Of a DNA stretch of 40,534 nucleotides, positions 15,875 to 25,288 are shown piece by piece. The stretch lies in contig DUQQ01000100.1 in the NCBI GenBank assembly GCA_012837705.1, positions 1 through 40,534 on the forward strand, given 5' to 3'. Position numbers and translations under genes: made by a program. Position 1 is the first letter of the stretch. Each line of letters opens with the position of its first letter. Under the pieces are notes generated by a model, which saw only the letters and a list, made by a program, of their open reading frames with translations, had not been told where the DNA came from and made no database searches. Source of the stretch: Hydrogenispora sp. GTDB taxonomy: Bacteria; Bacillota; UBA4882; UBA10575.

Positions 15875-16675
15875 CTATTTCCCATTCAGCAGCTTTAAGA
15901 ATCGGCCAAAGATCCCCGGTTCACCATTGACCGACATAAAAGGTACCTCTTCGCCCTCCATCCGGCGGACAATATTACGGAAAGCCTCCCCGGCTTTGGA
16001 TTGGTTGTTTAAAACAGCCGGTTCTCCTTTGTTCGTCGAGATGATAATCTCCTCATCATCGGGGACAATGCCCAACAGTTTGATGGCTAAAATATCATTA
16101 ATATCATCCACATCCATCATATCACCTTTACGGACCATATCTGGGCGGAGCCGGTTTAAAATCAGCACCGGTTCATAGATCTCTTTTTCTTGCAACAACC
16201 CAATAATCCGGTCGGCATCCCGGACCGCGGAGACCTCAGGAGTGGTGACAACAATCGCCTCTGTGGCAGCGGCCACCGCATTGTCAAAACCCCGTTCGAT
16301 TCCGGCCGGACAGTCCACAAGAACATAATCGAACTCCTCTTTTAACTCATCAACGATCGCAACCATCTGTTCCGGACTGATCGCATCCTTATTCCGCGTC
16401 TGCGCCGCCGGGAGCAGATAAAGGTTGCTCAATCTTTTATCCTTAATCAGCGCTTTATTAATCGAGCGGCAGGTCTTCTCCGCCACATCGACCAAGTCAT
16501 AAATGATCCGGTTTTCGAGCCCCATCACCACGTCTAAGTTGCGCAGGCCAATGTCGGCATCGATCATCACCACTTTTTTATGGCGCAAGGCCAATCCGGT
16601 CCCGATATTCGCCACGGTCGTGGTCTTCCCCACGCCCCCTTTTCCGGAAGTTACAACTATTACCCGTCCAGCCAT
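15875..16675 (-). CDS. minD: Septum site-determining ATPase MinD
   Basis: MinD is a membrane-cycling ParA-type ATPase. The deviant Walker A is SGKGGVGKTTT (Lys12 and Lys17), followed by IDADIGLRNLDVVMG, Walker B VLVDCPAGIERG and TTPEVSAVRDADRIIGLL. The C-terminus GIFGRFLKLLNGK is the amphipathic membrane-targeting helix. At 266 residues it has the normal length. ATG 16675 has GGAGG seven bases upstream. It follows minC by about 20 bases. Confidence 0.97.
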   Translation of the reverse strand: MAGRVIVVTSGKGGVGKTTTVANIGTGLALRHKKVVMIDADIGLRNLDVVMGLENRIIYDLVDVAEKTCRSINKALIKDKRLSNLYLLPAAQTRNKDAISPEQMVAIVDELKEEFDYVLVDCPAGIERGFDNAVAAATEAIVVTTPEVSAVRDADRIIGLLQEKEIYEPVLILNRLRPDMVRKGDMMDVDDINDILAIKLLGIVPDDEEIIISTNKGEPAVLNNQSKAGEAFRNIVRRMEGEEVPFMSVNGEPGIFGRFLKLLNGK

Positions 16676-16695
16676 AAAGAATCCTCCTTTATCTC

Positions 16696-17334
16696 CTATA
16701 ATCGCTCAACAACAATCTTTTCCCCTTTGATGTAAGCAATCTCCGGGCCTTGGCGCCCTTTTCTTTCTTCCGGAGCGCGCGAAAATATATGAGCGATCCG
16801 CAATTGAACCGGGGCCAAAGTAAAGGCGATAATCTCCGCTTTGACGTTACCTCCGGCTCCAGCATGGGCGATTCCGCGCAAGGCGCCCAAAACAATAATA
16901 TCCCCGGTAGCCACCAGTTCACCTCCGGGGTTTAAATCCCCTTTAACGACAATATCACCCTCGTTTTCCAAGCGTTGCCCGTTACGGACCGTTCCTTTCA
17001 CCAGTAATACACCGGTCGATGCCGGTGGCCGTTTCTCGGAACGCGGGTTATTCTTTTTCCGCAGTACCGGATTGAAACCCTTAATCCGAATCCGGTATTG
17101 CGCCAATACTTTTTTTAAACCGGCCAGTTCGTCGGGGGTTAGTTGGCGCTCGCCCAGTTCAACCAGGATGGCACCGCCTTGAAAGAAACCTTTAGCTTGA
17201 TTTAACTGCCGTTCCAGTACTTCCAACCAGTGCCCAAAGGTGTCCCTTTCGGGGACAAACAGGGTCAACCCTTGCTTCAGCCCCTTAAAGACTAGTTGTT
17301 CTTCGTGGACGGGCCTTGTCGCCGGTACAAACAT
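16696..17334 (-). CDS. minC: Septum formation inhibitor MinC
   Basis: MinC blocks FtsZ assembly. The N-terminal FtsZ-binding domain (about 1-105) is divergent, as usual (VFKGLKQGLTLFVPER...FFQGGAILVELGERQLTPDEL). The C-terminal MinD-binding beta-helix is clear: VKGTVRNGQRLENEGDIVVKGDLNPGGELVATGDIIVLGALRGIAHAGAGGN followed by VKAEIIAFTLAPVQLRIA. The start is ATG 17334, with a moderate ribosome site (AAGGTG). A 142-base gap separates it from PBP2; I see nothing recognisable in that gap. Confidence 0.95.
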   Translation of the reverse strand: MFVPATRPVHEEQLVFKGLKQGLTLFVPERDTFGHWLEVLERQLNQAKGFFQGGAILVELGERQLTPDELAGLKKVLAQYRIRIKGFNPVLRKKNNPRSEKRPPASTGVLLVKGTVRNGQRLENEGDIVVKGDLNPGGELVATGDIIVLGALRGIAHAGAGGNVKAEIIAFTLAPVQLRIAHIFSRAPEERKGRQGPEIAYIKGEKIVVERL

Positions 17335-17476
17335 CCTTCGCTCACACCTTAGGTAATTTTATCTTTCTATTCCACATCACCGTTGGAAAATCCTCCCGTC
17401 GGTCTTCGCCGGCCGCCACGGAATCTTGCCGGTAAGGCTAGTTCTCCGCGGTGTTTACCGTTGCCAAGGGCACTGG

Positions 17477-19297
17477 CTAATCCAGTCCAAAATAGGCCTC
17501 ATATATCTTCCGGGCCACCGGTGCCGCCGCCTGGGAACCAAAACCGCCTTCTTCAATCACCACAACCACCACCAACTCGGGATTATCGGCTGGCGCATAG
17601 CTGGCAAAAAAGGCATAATCGTTCTTCCCGATATTCTCGGCAGTCCCCGTTTTCCCCGCCACTGGAATCTGGTCCAGCGGAAAGCCCCGGAAAACATACC
17701 GGGCGGTTCCATCCGTCACGACCTGTTCCAAACCTTCCCCCACGATAGCCAGGTGCTCCGGTTTGATCTTGATCTCCCGCACCAATTTCGGTGCAAATCT
17801 GGTCACCGTCTCCCCCGCGGCTGTCGTGATTTCCCGAACTAACTGGGGCTGATACACCTTACCCCCGCTGGCAATGGTGGAATAGACCTGTGCCAGCTGT
17901 ATCGGGGTCACATCAACGAAACTCTGACCGATGGCAATCAGCGCGGTTTCCATCGGATACCAGACTTCACCCCGCGCCCGTTTTTTCCATTCTGGATCGC
18001 CAATCAATCCATCCAGTTCTTCCGGTTCCAAGTTTAAGCCGGTCTTCGCGCCCAAACCCAAACGCCGGGCGTACGTCGCCAGTTTTTCTGGTCCCAACCG
18101 GAACGCCAACTCTGCCATGACTGTGTTACACGAGTTTTTCAAACCGTCAACCACGTTCTGTTTCCCATGGGCCGGATTACAGCGCAGCTGTCGATTGCCA
18201 TACCGCACCACACCCGTGCAGTTAAAGGTCTCATCAGGGCCCACCAAGTTTTCCTCCAAGGCTGCCAACACGGTAATCGGTTTAAAAGTGGAACCGGGCA
18301 TAAACTTCCCACGCGTTACCCGGTTGGAGAAAGGGTTAAGCGGGTTATTGATCAATTCGTTAAAGGCCGACCGCGAAATATTGCCCACAAAAAGGTTGGG
18401 ATCGAACTCCGGATAACTGACCAGCGCAAGAATCCCACCGGTTCTCGGATCCAACACCACGATGGATCCAGCGTTGGCCTTATTGTACTGCTCGTTGGTC
18501 TGGGTTTGGGCCCAGGCAATTTGGTCCCGAATCGCCTGTTCCGCCACGGCCTGCAAATGGGCATCGATCGTCAGATGAAGATTATAACCGGGGACATATT
18601 TCTTCTCTTCCAACACTTTAATCGGTTGTCCCACCCGATCCACTTCCCAGATCCGGACGGCCTCTTCCCCTTTGAGTTCAAAGTCATAGGTTCTCTCCAA
18701 ACCCATCTTGCCGATCTCATCACCGAGACGATACCCAAGGCCACGCCGCTGCGCCAGTTCACTCTCGCTGATCTCACCAAGATAGCCAAAAAGATGAGCA
18801 CCCCATTCGCCCTTCGGGTAGTAACGAACCGGATAATCCTCCACCACCACGCCGGGCAGATCCAGTTTTGCCTCTAATATTTGCCCAATCGCCACCGGAT
18901 CCACATCCCGTTTCAACGGAACATACTGGTCCTTTTGGTATTTGGCGCTTTCTTCCATCATCTGAAACAATTCTTCTTCGGACAGTTCCAATACTTGACT
19001 TAAAAACCGAACAACATAAGGGTTTTCTTTTATATCTTCCGGCACAACGGAAACGACATGCGAAAACCGGCTGGTCACCAGTAACTCACCCCGCCGGTCG
19101 TAGATATTCCCCCGGGGGGCCGTGATCCGAATCGGCCGCATCCGGATGCTCCTTGATTCGGCGTATTTTTCCTCGCCCTTGATAATCTGTAAATACCACA
19201 GGCGGCATAGGAGTACAGAGAAGATCAGTATCACCACGATGGAAAGGAATTTAACACTTCTCTCCAGTCCTATAATTGTCCGGTTCTTCAACGTCAC
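17477..19297 (-). CDS. mrdA: Class B penicillin-binding protein 2 (elongasome transpeptidase)
   Basis: The transpeptidase partner of RodA. One N-terminal membrane helix (about 15-38) precedes the dimerisation domain with RITAPRGNIYDRRGELL, typical of PBP2. Catalytic motifs are Ser336-x-x-Lys339 (PGSTFKP), Ser389-x-Asn391 (KNSCNT) and Lys549-Thr-Gly (GKTGTAEN). The 606-residue length is normal; there is no PASTA domain, which argues against SpoVD or a divisome PBP. GTG 19297 overlaps the mreD stop by four bases and has AAAGG seven bases upstream. The order mreB-mreC-mreD-mrdA followed by min genes is common in Clostridia. Confidence 0.95.
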   Translation of the reverse strand: MTLKNRTIIGLERSVKFLSIVVILIFSVLLCRLWYLQIIKGEEKYAESRSIRMRPIRITAPRGNIYDRRGELLVTSRFSHVVSVVPEDIKENPYVVRFLSQVLELSEEELFQMMEESAKYQKDQYVPLKRDVDPVAIGQILEAKLDLPGVVVEDYPVRYYPKGEWGAHLFGYLGEISESELAQRRGLGYRLGDEIGKMGLERTYDFELKGEEAVRIWEVDRVGQPIKVLEEKKYVPGYNLHLTIDAHLQAVAEQAIRDQIAWAQTQTNEQYNKANAGSIVVLDPRTGGILALVSYPEFDPNLFVGNISRSAFNELINNPLNPFSNRVTRGKFMPGSTFKPITVLAALEENLVGPDETFNCTGVVRYGNRQLRCNPAHGKQNVVDGLKNSCNTVMAELAFRLGPEKLATYARRLGLGAKTGLNLEPEELDGLIGDPEWKKRARGEVWYPMETALIAIGQSFVDVTPIQLAQVYSTIASGGKVYQPQLVREITTAAGETVTRFAPKLVREIKIKPEHLAIVGEGLEQVVTDGTARYVFRGFPLDQIPVAGKTGTAENIGKNDYAFFASYAPADNPELVVVVVIEEGGFGSQAAAPVARKIYEAYFGLD

Positions 19298-19800
19298 GCA
19301 CCAACCTTTAACCTTCGTTCACGAATCAGATCGAGACCCTTTTTTAGTCCGAAATAAACAGGAGCCGTCAGAACCAGGTTATACAGGCAGAGGGGTAAAA
19401 GGGTCGCGCCAAGAAAGGAAAGGAATTCAATCCGCCACCCAAAGGACAGCAAAATGGTGTAGGAAAAGAGTTCAGCGATGACCGTTCCGGCCAGAACCGT
19501 ACAGAGCGGAATCACCAAGTACCCTTTGAAAACCAACCTTTCCAGATAACCGGCGGCAAACCCCAGGAGCCCCAGGATTATTATGTTGATTCCCAAGACG
19601 CCACTACCCGCCAGATCCAAGCAGAGCCCGGCCAACAGCCCAAAATATAACCCCGACCGGAACCCTTGTAACAAACCATAACAAACGGTGGTAATCAAAA
19701 CCAGGTTCGGGATCACCCCGAAGAGAGAAAGATGGGAAAAGAGTGAAGTTTGTAGTGCCAGTGGAATGAGGATAAACAGCACATATTTCCCGACAGTCAT
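19294..19800 (-). CDS. mreD: Rod shape-determining membrane protein MreD
   Basis: Integral membrane scaffold of the elongasome. The 168 residues form about five hydrophobic helices with the MreD-type beginning KYVLFILIPLALQTSLFSHLSLFGVIPNLVLI and GLYFGLLAGLCLDLAGSGVLGIN in the middle. MreD has few invariant residues, so the assignment rests on length, topology and position between mreC and mrdA. It starts 18 bases after mreC and overlaps mrdA by four bases. Confidence 0.92.
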   Translation of the reverse strand: MTVGKYVLFILIPLALQTSLFSHLSLFGVIPNLVLITTVCYGLLQGFRSGLYFGLLAGLCLDLAGSGVLGINIIILGLLGFAAGYLERLVFKGYLVIPLCTVLAGTVIAELFSYTILLSFGWRIEFLSFLGATLLPLCLYNLVLTAPVYFGLKKGLDLIRERRLKVGA

Positions 19801-19818
19801 GCTTCCTTCCTCCTTTCC

Positions 19819-20646
19819 TCACTTCTCCTTAACCACGTACAGATACTCCAACCGGCTGAAATCGGCAGCCGGTTCCAAATAGGCATGTTGTTCATACCCG
19901 TCTTCCGACGCATATACTTCCACAAGGGTGCCGATGACTAAATTCTTCGGGAAAAACAAGCTGGATTCCGAAGTTAAAATCCGGTCGCCGGTTTGGAGCT
20001 TCACGCTCAAATCCGACGGTTTCACCAAACAGGTTCCCTTTTTGCCTCCACCATAGATGTACACCAGCTCTCTGGTGCGTTCAATCACCCCGCTCATGCT
20101 GTTACCGGGGCGGGGATCGGTCAGTAAGATCACTTCGGACGAGAAAGATTCCACCCGTAATAACCGTCCGGCCAGTCCTTCGGCGGTAATCACCGGCATA
20201 TTCCGGGTTAATCCAAAGTTACTGCCCTTGTCGATTGTGATCGTGGCACTAGTGTTACGGGGATTCCTGGCCACCACCTCGACCGGGATCAATTCCAAAG
20301 TCGAGGCCGCTTTGAACTGTAAAAGCTCCCGGAGCCGTTCGTTCTCTGCTCTCAACTGCTCAAGCTGGGATAGTTCCGTCGTCAGTTCGGAGAGGCGCTT
20401 ACGCATTTCGTCGTTTTCCCGGTGCAACGCCCCTAGTTCATTGATGGTCGCCCACGAATCCGTGACAAAAGTAGTAACATAATAGATTCCCTTTTGGAAA
20501 GGGTATAAAACAAACTTAAATGCTTTCTCCAGCCAGATCTCTTTCTCCCTTTCCTGCGACGAATAGAACATAAGCCCGGTAATAATCAGAAAACAAACAG
20601 CTAAGGTCACCAGTAAGACCCGTTTTTGGAATAAAGGTTGTAACAC
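19819..20646 (-). CDS. mreC: Rod shape-determining protein MreC
   Basis: MreC links MreB filaments to PBP2 on the outer face. Residues 8-28 are a membrane helix, about 70-110 a coiled coil (RENDEMRKRLSELTTELSQLEQL), and the rest the beta-rich domain with VVARNPRNTSATITIDKGSNFGLTRNMPVIT and LLTDPRPGNSMSGVIERT, both MreC hallmarks. At 275 residues it is normal. Start GTG 20646 has AAGGGG nine bases upstream. It lies between mreB and mreD. Confidence 0.95.
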   Translation of the reverse strand: MLQPLFQKRVLLVTLAVCFLIITGLMFYSSQEREKEIWLEKAFKFVLYPFQKGIYYVTTFVTDSWATINELGALHRENDEMRKRLSELTTELSQLEQLRAENERLRELLQFKAASTLELIPVEVVARNPRNTSATITIDKGSNFGLTRNMPVITAEGLAGRLLRVESFSSEVILLTDPRPGNSMSGVIERTRELVYIYGGGKKGTCLVKPSDLSVKLQTGDRILTSESSLFFPKNLVIGTLVEVYASEDGYEQHAYLEPAADFSRLEYLYVVKEK

Positions 20647-20678
20647 CTTAATCGGCCCCTTTTCCTAATCTTCTTCGC

Positions 20679-21710
20679 CTAACGCTTATTCGAGATTAAG
20701 ACTTTTCGTAAATCATCCAGCGCCTCAAGGGCCATCCCGGTCCCCCGCGCGACACACGTCAAGGGATCCTCGGCCACTTGCACCGGCATTTCAGTCTCTT
20801 CCGCCAGGAGACGGTCAAGTCCGCTGAGGAGCGCACCACCGCCGGACATCACGATGCCACGGTCCAGAATATCGGCGGCCAGTTCCGGAGGGGTTTTTTC
20901 CAAGGTCATCTTGACCGCCTCCAGGATCGCCGCCACCGGCTCGGCTAGCGCTTCCATGACCTCCCGTGAAGAGATGGTGATCACCTTCGGCAATCCGGTC
21001 ACCAGATCACGACCGCGAACCTCGACCGACTCCTCCTCTTTCTGCGGATACGCCGACCCGATCGTCCGTTTGATCTCCTCGGCGGTTTGTTCACCCACCA
21101 TTAAATTATAGCACTTTTTGATATATTGGATAATTGCTTCGTTTAACTCATCGCCCGCCACCCGGATCGAACGGCTCGTCACGATCCCGCCTAGGGAGAT
21201 GACCGCAATTTCGGTCGTGCCCCCACCAATATCCACAATTAAATTACCAGTGGGTTCCTGAATGGGCAACCCCGCGCCGATCGCCGCCGCCATTGGCTCT
21301 TCAATGATGAATACTTCACGGGCACCGGCTTCCCGGGCCGCATCCATCACGGCCCGTCTTTCTACTTCCGTGACCCCGGAAGGAACACCAACAATAACGC
21401 GGGGCGCAAAAAAAGCCCGCCGTCCACCGGCTTTCTTTATATAATATTGCAACATTTTCTCTGTCACTTCAAAGTCGGCAATCACGCCGTCCTTCAGTGG
21501 CCGGACGGCAACGATACTCCCCGGTGTCCGTCCCACCATCTGTTTGGCTTCCAAGCCAACAGCAATTATATTTCCCGAGTCCCGGTCAAAAGCAACGACG
21601 GTTGGTTCCTGGAGGACAATCCCTTGGTTACTGACAAAAACGAGGGTATTAGCCGTACCTAGATCAATTCCCATATCGCGCGAAAAACGTCCGAGCAGTT
21701 TTTTGAGCAT
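20679..21710 (-). CDS. mreB: Rod shape-determining actin homologue MreB
   Basis: An actin-like ATPase that directs lateral wall synthesis. The 343 residues carry the phosphate-1 loop [29 protein letters not shown], the phosphate-2 loop [21 protein letters not shown] and the adenosine loop [17 protein letters not shown]. The N-terminal MLKKLLGRF is a likely amphipathic membrane anchor. ATG 21710 has GGAGGG nine bases upstream. It follows radC by about 60 bases and heads mreBCD. In sequence it is equally close to Mbl; position favours MreB. Confidence 0.96.
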   Translation of the reverse strand: MLKKLLGRFSRDMGIDLGTANTLVFVSNQGIVLQEPTVVAFDRDSGNIIAVGLEAKQMVGRTPGSIVAVRPLKDGVIADFEVTEKMLQYYIKKAGGRRAFFAPRVIVGVPSGVTEVERRAVMDAAREAGAREVFIIEEPMAAAIGAGLPIQEPTGNLIVDIGGGTTEIAVISLGGIVTSRSIRVAGDELNEAIIQYIKKCYNLMVGEQTAEEIKRTIGSAYPQKEEESVEVRGRDLVTGLPKVITISSREVMEALAEPVAAILEAVKMTLEKTPPELAADILDRGIVMSGGGALLSGLDRLLAEETEMPVQVAEDPLTCVARGTGMALEALDDLRKVLISNKR

Positions 21711-21774
21711 CAGTTATTTCCCTCCGGTTGAAAAAATATAATGTGGGTTCTCAAAAAATTGAAATGCTGGTTCG

Positions 21775-22458
21775 TTAGATTAATCCTTCTTCCTTCATAC
21801 TGTAATACTTGTGGTCACCAATGATCAAATGATCGAGAATCGGGATGCCCAAGAGCTCTCCGGAATCTTTCAGGCGGTACGTTAGGTTGATATCTTCCTT
21901 GCTGGGACGGGGGTCGCCACTGGGATGGTTATGGGCTAAGATCAAGGAAGCACTGCTTTGCCGGATCGCAGCTTTAAATACCTCCCGGGGGTGAACCAAA
22001 GAAGCATCTAAAGTGCCGATTGAGATCGTCTCCACGCCCAATAGCCGGTTTTTTGTATTAAGATGCAGCGTCAGAAAATGTTCCTGGTCAAGGAAGCGCA
22101 AGCGCGGCATTAAAAAACCGGCGACTTCCTGAGGTGAAGACAGAGCTTGGTCTTCGGTCAGCCGGGCGGTCTGTAACCGCTTCCCCAGTTCAAAGGCGGC
22201 CAGCAATTGAATGGCTTTTGTTTTCCCCACACCCCGCACCGTACATAATTCCTGTAGGCTCGCCCCCGCTATGCTTGGCAAAGATTCAAATTTCGCCAGT
22301 ATGAGCTTGGCCACTTCCAGAACAGAAAGATCGGCGGTTCCGGTACGGAGCACAATGGCCATCAGCTCAATGGTGGAGAGGCTCTCCGCCCCGTACTTCG
22401 CCAACCTTTCCCTTGGACGCTCCTCCGCCGGTAGCGCTTTAATCACCGGTCCGGACAA
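21775..22458 (-). CDS. radC: RadC family JAB/MPN domain protein
   Basis: The protein has an N-terminal helix-hairpin-helix-like region (LSTIELMAIVLRTGTADLSVLEVAKLILAKF...LCTVRGVGKTKAIQLLAA) and a C-terminal JAMM domain with HNHPSGDPRPSKED and its metal-binding His and Asp. Despite the name, a repair role is doubtful and the substrate is unknown. The start is TTG 22458, nine bases after GGAGG; it overlaps the end of maf by 20 bases. The maf-radC-mreBCD order is common in Firmicutes. Length 227 is typical. Confidence 0.94.
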   Translation of the reverse strand: MSGPVIKALPAEERPRERLAKYGAESLSTIELMAIVLRTGTADLSVLEVAKLILAKFESLPSIAGASLQELCTVRGVGKTKAIQLLAAFELGKRLQTARLTEDQALSSPQEVAGFLMPRLRFLDQEHFLTLHLNTKNRLLGVETISIGTLDASLVHPREVFKAAIRQSSASLILAHNHPSGDPRPSKEDINLTYRLKDSGELLGIPILDHLIIGDHKYYSMKEEGLI

Positions 22459-23092
22459 GGGTTTTCACCTCCGGTAGGGTAATCCCGTATTCTTTTAACA
22501 AAAGAGCAAAACGGGGTACAGGGAGGCCCATAACATTATAAAAGCAACCCTCAATCCGGTCAACAAAGATGGCACCAAGGCCCTGAATCCCATAGGCTCC
22601 TGCTTTATCCATCGGTTCACCGGTGCGCAGATAAGCATCGATCTCTCGGTCATTCAGTGGACGAAAATGAACCCGCGTCATTTCATAAGCGGTGATCGCT
22701 TTATCGCGATGCAGAAGGGCCAGTCCGGTAAAGACCTGGTGCCAACGGCCGGACAGGGCCCGCAACATCCGACCAGCTTCCGCTTGGTCGGTTGGTTTTC
22801 CTAAAATACCACCTTCCAAAACCACGATGGTGTCGGCGCCAATAACAAGGCCATCAGCGGTCTCCGGAGCGCGGGCTGTAAGGCGAAAAACCTCTTCCGC
22901 CTTCCCCCGCGCCGCCGCCATGACCTGTTCCGCTGGCGTAGCTGTCGGATCCACCTGCTCCCGTTCTTCAAAGGAACTGGCCATCACGGTAAAGTCCAGA
23001 CCCAACATCGTAAGGAGTTCCTGACGTCGGGGCGAAGCAGAAGCAAGGATAATCGGATAAATCGAAGCCACCTCCAGACTGCATATGGGCAC
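22439..23092 (-). CDS. maf: Maf family nucleoside-triphosphate pyrophosphatase
   Basis: Maf hydrolyses non-canonical or excess dTTP/UTP and is linked to division arrest. Motifs are IILASASPRRQELL, the substrate-ring residues SSFEERE, GADTIVVLEGGILGKP with the catalytic Asp, VFTGLALL and YGIQGLGAIFVDRIEGCFYNVMGLP. The longest frame starts GTG 23092 with a weak ribosome site. A better-supported start may be ATT at 23062: GGAGG lies exactly eight bases before it and the protein would begin directly with YPIILASASPRR, as Maf proteins usually do. A GTG at 23071 is too close to that GGAGG to be used. Confidence 0.94.
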   Translation of the reverse strand: MPICSLEVASIYPIILASASPRRQELLTMLGLDFTVMASSFEEREQVDPTATPAEQVMAAARGKAEEVFRLTARAPETADGLVIGADTIVVLEGGILGKPTDQAEAGRMLRALSGRWHQVFTGLALLHRDKAITAYEMTRVHFRPLNDREIDAYLRTGEPMDKAGAYGIQGLGAIFVDRIEGCFYNVMGLPVPRFALLLKEYGITLPEVKTLVRTGD

Positions 23093-23104
23093 AAAACTTA
23101 CACC

Positions 23105-23126
23105 GCGGCGCCTGGGCTGGTGCCGC
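23105..23126 (-). terminator. Hairpin after rnfB, possible weak terminator of the rnf operon
   Basis: An 8-bp GC-rich stem with one G-T pair on plus (C-A on minus; 23105-23112 with 23119-23126), six-base loop, followed on minus by GGTGTAAGTTTTG. The T run is poor and interrupted, so read-through into maf is possible. Confidence 0.3.
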
Positions 23127-23150
23127 TAACGAACCATTAATATTATTTCC

Positions 23151-23975
23151 CTATCCCGCGGCGCTTTCCTGCTTTTTCTCTCCTTTAATCGTCTTCATCG
23201 GACACTTTTCTACGCAAACTTCACAATTGATGCAGAGTTCGGGGATGATCCGCGCTAAATTATTCTCCACCGGAATAGCTTCCGTGGGGCAGTTCTTGCT
23301 GCAGAGCCGGCACCCGATACAACCTACTTTACAGACCGGACGGACCGCCGCCCCTTTATCCGTATTCATACAGAGCACAGTCACCTTCTTCTCCACCGGC
23401 CACAGGGTAATGATCTGGCGGGGACAGGCTTTGACGCACAACCCGCAACCAGTACATTTCTCTTCATCAACCACGGGCAGACCATTCTCCGACATCTTCA
23501 TCGCCCCAAAGGGACATACTTTCACGCAACTGCCCAGGCCGAGACAGCCAAAGGTACAGGCTTTAGCTCCCCCACCCAGGTTCTGGGCGGCCGCACAGTC
23601 TTCCACCCCAATATAGATGAAACGCTGCGCCGCTTCCTTCAGCCCGCCGGCACATCTGACCTTCGCGATCTTCCGTTCGGCCGCGGTGTTTTCCACCCCC
23701 ATCACCGCGGCAATGGGGGCATGGTCCTTCATGACGGGACATCCGGTCACCGGTGCCTCCCCAGCGACAATTGCTTCCGCCAGACCGCGACACCCCGGAT
23801 AGCCACACCCCCCACAGTTCGCCCCGGGCAATAACTCTTCAATCTCATCGATCCGGGGATCGCTTTCCACCGCTAATTTGCGGGAAGCCACGGCCAGACC
23901 CAAGCCAAAAGCCGCCCCAAGCACCAACAGAACGGCAACGCCGTACAGAATAACACTTATACTTCCGGCTTCCAT
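23151..23975 (-). CDS. rnfB: Rnf complex subunit B, iron-sulfur electron carrier
   Basis: RnfB passes electrons from reduced ferredoxin into the Rnf complex. It has one N-terminal membrane helix (about 8-30), a 4Fe-4S domain with ANCGGCGYPGC and a distal Cys at TGCP, then four further Cys clusters: CTFGCLGLGSCVKVCP, CTGCGLCVKACP, CIGCRLCSKNCP and CINCEVCVEKCP. That cluster content fits clostridial RnfB. ATG 23975 has AAAGGAG eight bases upstream. As in other rnfCDGEAB operons it is the last gene; a 97-base gap separates it from rnfA. Confidence 0.96.
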   Translation of the reverse strand: MEAGSISVILYGVAVLLVLGAAFGLGLAVASRKLAVESDPRIDEIEELLPGANCGGCGYPGCRGLAEAIVAGEAPVTGCPVMKDHAPIAAVMGVENTAAERKIAKVRCAGGLKEAAQRFIYIGVEDCAAAQNLGGGAKACTFGCLGLGSCVKVCPFGAMKMSENGLPVVDEEKCTGCGLCVKACPRQIITLWPVEKKVTVLCMNTDKGAAVRPVCKVGCIGCRLCSKNCPTEAIPVENNLARIIPELCINCEVCVEKCPMKTIKGEKKQESAAG

Positions 23976-24072
23976 GTTGTCAACTCCTTTAGTCGGAATT
24001 TTCTACGTCGTCTCCTTTGCTCCGTAAAAAAGCTGTGTTCATAACTTGGTCCCAGACCGGTAGCAGCCCAGC

Positions 24073-24666
24073 TTAAAGTCCGAGTAGAGCCGCCAGGTCA
24101 AAACCGGAAAAGCCTAGAAAGGCCATGGAGATTAATCCGGCCGTAATCAAGGCAATCGGAATCCCTTCCATTGCCTTTGGTAGAGGTGCAAAAGCCAGCC
24201 GTTCCCGGATCCCGGCAAACAAGATCAGCAGCAATGAAAAGCCGAGGGCACCGCCGATCCCGTTGACCACCGATTGGAGGAAATTATAATTCTCGTCAAC
24301 ATTGAGGATGGTCACACCTAAAACTGCACAGTTGGTGGTGATCAGCGGCAGGTAAATCCCCAACGCTTGGTAAAGCACGGGACTGCTCTTTTTAATCACC
24401 ATCTCCACAAACTGCACCAGGACCGCGATGACCAAAATAAAGGTGATCGTTCTTAAAAACTCGATGTCGAACTTGACCAGCACTTTCTGGAGCCAATAAG
24501 TGATTCCTGACGCCAAGGCCATCACAAAGGTCACCGCCATCCCCATCCCGGTCGCGGTCTCAACCTGCTTGGAAACGCCCAAAAACGGACAGATCCCTAA
24601 AAATCGCGCCACAATAAAGTTATTGATAAAGATCGCACTGAGCACAATCAACACATATTCATTCAT
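24073..24666 (-). CDS. rnfA: Rnf complex membrane subunit A
   Basis: A six-helix membrane subunit, paralogous to RnfE, of the ion-pumping core. The 197-residue protein has the family start [33 protein letters not shown], whose Cys is one of the conserved residues that bind an intramembrane iron-sulfur cluster with RnfE, and a second half with [16 protein letters not shown] (the second Cys). The ATG at 24666 overlaps rnfE by eight bases. Confidence 0.97.
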   Translation of the reverse strand: MNEYVLIVLSAIFINNFIVARFLGICPFLGVSKQVETATGMGMAVTFVMALASGITYWLQKVLVKFDIEFLRTITFILVIAVLVQFVEMVIKKSSPVLYQALGIYLPLITTNCAVLGVTILNVDENYNFLQSVVNGIGGALGFSLLLILFAGIRERLAFAPLPKAMEGIPIALITAGLISMAFLGFSGFDLAALLGL

Positions 24667-25288
24667 GCGCCTTCTCCTCCTTTCGGGCCACGTACCAGTT
24701 GATCCCAGCTAACAACAAGCCAAGGGTAATAAAGGCCCCCGGTGGTAAAATCAGGAGTTTTACCCCCAGCTCATCTGAGAAAAGGTGAAACCCTTCAAAC
24801 CCGAAATCAGTGGCTTCCAACAATGTACCAGTTCCTACCACTTCCCGAATAAAGCTTAATAAGGTCAGAGCCAAGGTAAAGCCGATCCCCATCCCCAAGC
24901 CATCGAAGGTGGAATCTAGCACATTATGCTTGGAAGCAAAGGCTTCCGCCCGGGCGAGGACGATACAGTTCACCACGATGAGCGGAATAAAGATCCCTAG
25001 CACCCCGTGTAAATCCGGAGTGGTCGCCGCCATCGTTTTATCAATAATCGTGGTAAAGGTGGCGATCACGACGATATAAGCCGGGATCCGGATCTCCTTA
25101 GGGATCAGATGCCGCAGTAAAGCTATGATCACATTCGAACCGACCAGCACCAAGGTGGTGGCAAGCCCCATTCCCAGCCCGTTCACCACCGCGGTGGTCA
25201 CCGCCAAGGTGGGGCACATCCCTAAGACCATTCGAAATGTGGGGTTTTCATTGAAGACACCGTTCTTGAAGATCTGCCATTTAGTCAA
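24659..25288 (-). CDS. rnfE: Rnf complex membrane subunit E
   Basis: Pairs with RnfA in the membrane core. It shows [27 protein letters not shown] and [27 protein letters not shown], with the two conserved Cys. The start is uncertain. The frame opens with TTG at 25315 without a ribosome site; I prefer TTG 25288 (209 residues), because the family begins M-x2-W-x2-F-x2-G and this gives TKWQIFKNG, because a purine-rich GGGGGTGAGG lies just upstream, and because it gives the same eight-base overlap as the two other overlapping joints in this operon. Confidence 0.93.
   Translation of the reverse strand: MTKWQIFKNGVFNENPTFRMVLGMCPTLAVTTAVVNGLGMGLATTLVLVGSNVIIALLRHLIPKEIRIPAYIVVIATFTTIIDKTMAATTPDLHGVLGIFIPLIVVNCIVLARAEAFASKHNVLDSTFDGLGMGIGFTLALTLLSFIREVVGTGTLLEATDFGFEGFHLFSDELGVKLLILPPGAFITLGLLLAGINWYVARKEEKAHE

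Noticed and set aside
15783-16178. 131-codon plus-strand frame over minE/minD
   Set aside because: Ser-rich antisense of MinD; no coding evidence.
18167-18877. 236-codon open frame on plus inside the PBP2 gene
   Set aside because: Opposite strand of a clear PBP2 with all catalytic motifs; no ribosome site and no recognisable protein family. Treated as a shadow.
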